DNA of 8,980 nucleotides, taken from positions 1 through 8,980 of the forward strand of contig JAOUNC010000087.1 of the NCBI GenBank assembly GCA_029881175.1, given 5' to 3'. Source of the stretch: Nitrospirota bacterium (GTDB lineage: Bacteria > Nitrospirota > Nitrospiria > Nitrospirales > UBA8639). Positions 7,764 to 8,980 of the stretch are shown in pieces; the first letter of the stretch is position 1, and each line of letters begins with the position of its first letter. Position numbers and translations under genes: made by a program. The notes beneath the pieces are model-generated. The model saw only the letters and a list, made by a program, of their open reading frames with translations, did not search any database and was not told the origin of the DNA.

Positions 7764-7795
7764 GTCGAACAGTCCTTGAAGGGTTCCCCCCAACG

Positions 7796-8950
7796 ATGCG
7801 CATTATTTGTACCGGAAAAATCGCCAATACGACCGTCGGGCATATCGACCACATCATGGCCTATGCCGTGGGCTTTCAAAAACTCGGGCATGAGGTGTAT
7901 GTGATGGAGTCGATCGGATCCAACCGCTGTATGGATGCCGATCATCACCACGTTCCTTTCGAACATTGGGAGGGACGAGTGCATTTTGAGAATGTCATGA
8001 AGTCTTATGGTCTTTGGCCACGGTGCTGTCTGATATACAAGCAAGGGGAAGCCACGCACGGCATGCCCTTCGCCGAAGGCGTCAAGGTGGCTCAAGACTG
8101 TGATCTCTTGATCACTCGGAGTGGACAGATTCACAAGGTGCCGGATATTTTCGAACCTCCCAGACTACGTGCCTATTTTGATGGCAATCCCGGCCACACC
8201 CAACTCATGTTTCACCAACAGGGAGCCGATTTCGAACCGTTGGATCGCTATGAATACCTGTTTACTCTGGGGTGTAACATTGGACGCTCCAGCTGTTCGA
8301 TCCCTACGAACGGACATCATTGGTTTCCGATGCCTCGACCAGTCTTTTTGCCCATGTGGCCGACCCAACAGGCTTCACACAATCGCTTGACGACCATATC
8401 CAATTGGAAAGGACGTTCAACCTTCCAATGGGATGGGAAGGATTCTGGAGAAAAATCCGACAACTGGCTTCAATTCCTTGATCTTCCCCATCTGACCGGC
8501 CAATCATTTGAGATTGCCCTTAAGATGGAAGACGTGCGTCACGCTGAAGATCGCTCCATGTTTCAGGAGAAGGGCTGGTTCCTGACCGACCCAACCGTTC
8601 TTTGCAACCTTCAGGACTACCAAACCTATATTGGTCAATCCCGAGGTGAATTCAGCGTAGCCCATAATCGTTATGTGGAATTTTCCACTGGATGGTTTAG
8701 CGACCGAAGTGCGCTGTATTTGGCTTCCGGGAAGCCGGTCCTGGTTCAATCGACCGGCATTGAAGAATATTTCCCAACTGGAACAGGTCTCTTGACGTTT
8801 ACGAATAAAGAAGAGGCCACTGCCGGGATCGAGACCATCAGGCACGATTATGCCGACCATTGCCGTGCGGCAAGAGACATTGCCGAAGAATATTTTGATT
8901 CGGACCGGGTACTGACACACATCCTTCAAACCATAGACTGTTTATCATGA
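7796..8950 (+). CDS. Divergent CgeB-like GT-B glycosyltransferase
   Basis: This 384-residue protein starts with MRIICTGKIANTTVGHIDH, a β-strand and Gly-rich loop like the N-terminus of GT-B enzymes. YAVGFQKLGHEVYVMES (23-39) follows and is typical of an N-terminal nucleotide-fold helix and strand. The C-terminal half carries YIGQSRGEFSVAHNRYVE (278-295), STGWFSDRSALYLASGKPVLVQSTG (297-321 region) and FPTGTGLLTF (326-335). This arrangement is seen in CgeB/group-1-like transferases, where the SGKPV segment forms part of the donor site. No clear E-x7-E pair is present. It probably adds a sugar to the same product as its neighbours. ATG 7796 is chosen over an in-frame ATG at 7691, which would overlap the preceding gene by 73 bases. 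AAGGG lies about 12 bases upstream, rather far. The exact subfamily is uncertain. Confidence 0.75.
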   Translation: MRIICTGKIANTTVGHIDHIMAYAVGFQKLGHEVYVMESIGSNRCMDADHHHVPFEHWEGRVHFENVMKSYGLWPRCCLIYKQGEATHGMPFAEGVKVAQDCDLLITRSGQIHKVPDIFEPPRLRAYFDGNPGHTQLMFHQQGADFEPLDRYEYLFTLGCNIGRSSCSIPTNGHHWFPMPRPVFLPMWPTQQASHNRLTTISNWKGRSTFQWDGKDSGEKSDNWLQFLDLPHLTGQSFEIALKMEDVRHAEDRSMFQEKGWFLTDPTVLCNLQDYQTYIGQSRGEFSVAHNRYVEFSTGWFSDRSALYLASGKPVLVQSTGIEEYFPTGTGLLTFTNKEEATAGIETIRHDYADHCRAARDIAEEYFDSDRVLTHILQTIDCLS

Positions 8951-8980
8951 AAAATGCCGTAAAAGGTATCTTGGGGTTAT
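8947..8980 (+). CDS. Start of next gene, 3' truncated by window edge
   Basis: ATG 8947 overlaps the TGA of the glycosyltransferase gene (ATGA), as at the fusion/ABC junction, and the frame stays open to the window end for 11 codons (MKNAVKGILGL). The overlap suggests translational coupling and operon continuation to the right. No product can be named from so few residues. Confidence 0.55.
   Translation, partial: MKNAVKGILGL

Larger units (their letters stand above)
1..8980 (+). other. Section of a co-directional glycan biosynthesis and export operon
   Basis: All eight genes run the same way. Gaps are 12, 8, overlap, 9, 30 and 32 bases, then overlap, and two junctions are ATGA stop/start overlaps. 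No promoter, stem-loop terminator or regulatory leader was recognised in any gap. The members are a lyase, a kinase, three glycosyltransferase domains, two deacetylase domains and an ABC exporter, which fit one pathway. Joint transcription is inferred from spacing and has not been shown. Confidence 0.75.

Noticed and set aside
7691..7795. In-frame upstream ATG at 7691 for the last glycosyltransferase
   Set aside because: It would overlap the GT4 gene by 73 bases, and the added residues do not resemble a GT-B N-terminus, whereas ATG 7796 opens directly into the first β-strand.
7764..7795. Possible terminator hairpin (GGGTTCCC) between the two last glycosyltransferase genes
   Set aside because: The GGG/CCC arms leave only a two-base loop and no T-run follows, so no stable terminator is expected.
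8504..8929. Antisense open frame of 141 codons opposite the last glycosyltransferase
   Set aside because: The + strand frame carries transferase motifs throughout. The antisense product has no family features and no supporting ribosome site was noted.

Overview
This is an 8,980-base accessory carbohydrate locus with every gene on the + strand. Six complete genes and two edge-truncated genes are packed with overlaps or gaps of at most about 32 bases. That spacing, the stop/start overlaps and the absence of any visible promoter or terminator suggest one internal section of a longer operon. Base composition is near 50% G+C by eye. The gene content (COG4671-type glycosyltransferase, APH-fold kinase, WalW-type deacetylase, heparinase-like lyase, MsbA-like exporter) suggests a Gram-negative bacterium, perhaps Nitrospirota or Proteobacteria. 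No taxonomic marker is present, so this is only a guess.

Layout, left to right: (1) the C-terminal part of a heparinase II/III-like polysaccharide lyase, 5' end outside the window; (2) an aminoglycoside-phosphotransferase-fold kinase with an apparent extra N-lobe and a Gln in place of the usual catalytic-loop Asn; (3) a fusion of a MurG-like (COG4671) glycosyltransferase with a NodB-like polysaccharide deacetylase; (4) a type IV (MsbA-like) ABC exporter half-transporter whose start overlaps the stop of the fusion gene; (5) a stand-alone polysaccharide deacetylase of the WalW-like subgroup; (6) a GT4-type glycosyltransferase; (7) a divergent CgeB-like GT-B glycosyltransferase; (8) the first 11 codons of another gene, again with an ATGA overlap.

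Taken together the genes look like a pathway that assembles, N-deacetylates, possibly phosphorylates, exports and trims an amino-sugar-containing glycan or glycolipid. Three glycosyltransferase domains would build it, two different deacetylases would expose amines, the ABC protein would move the product or a lipid-linked intermediate across the inner membrane, and the lyase would cleave a uronate-containing polymer. No initiating phosphoglycosyltransferase, Wzx/Wzy pair, synthase or outer-membrane porin lies in the window, so the system is incomplete here and its product is unknown. Only the catalytic families are well supported. The shared pathway is inferred from gene order.

No RNA gene, CRISPR array, insertion sequence, attachment site or origin was seen, and no non-coding stretch exceeds about 32 bases.
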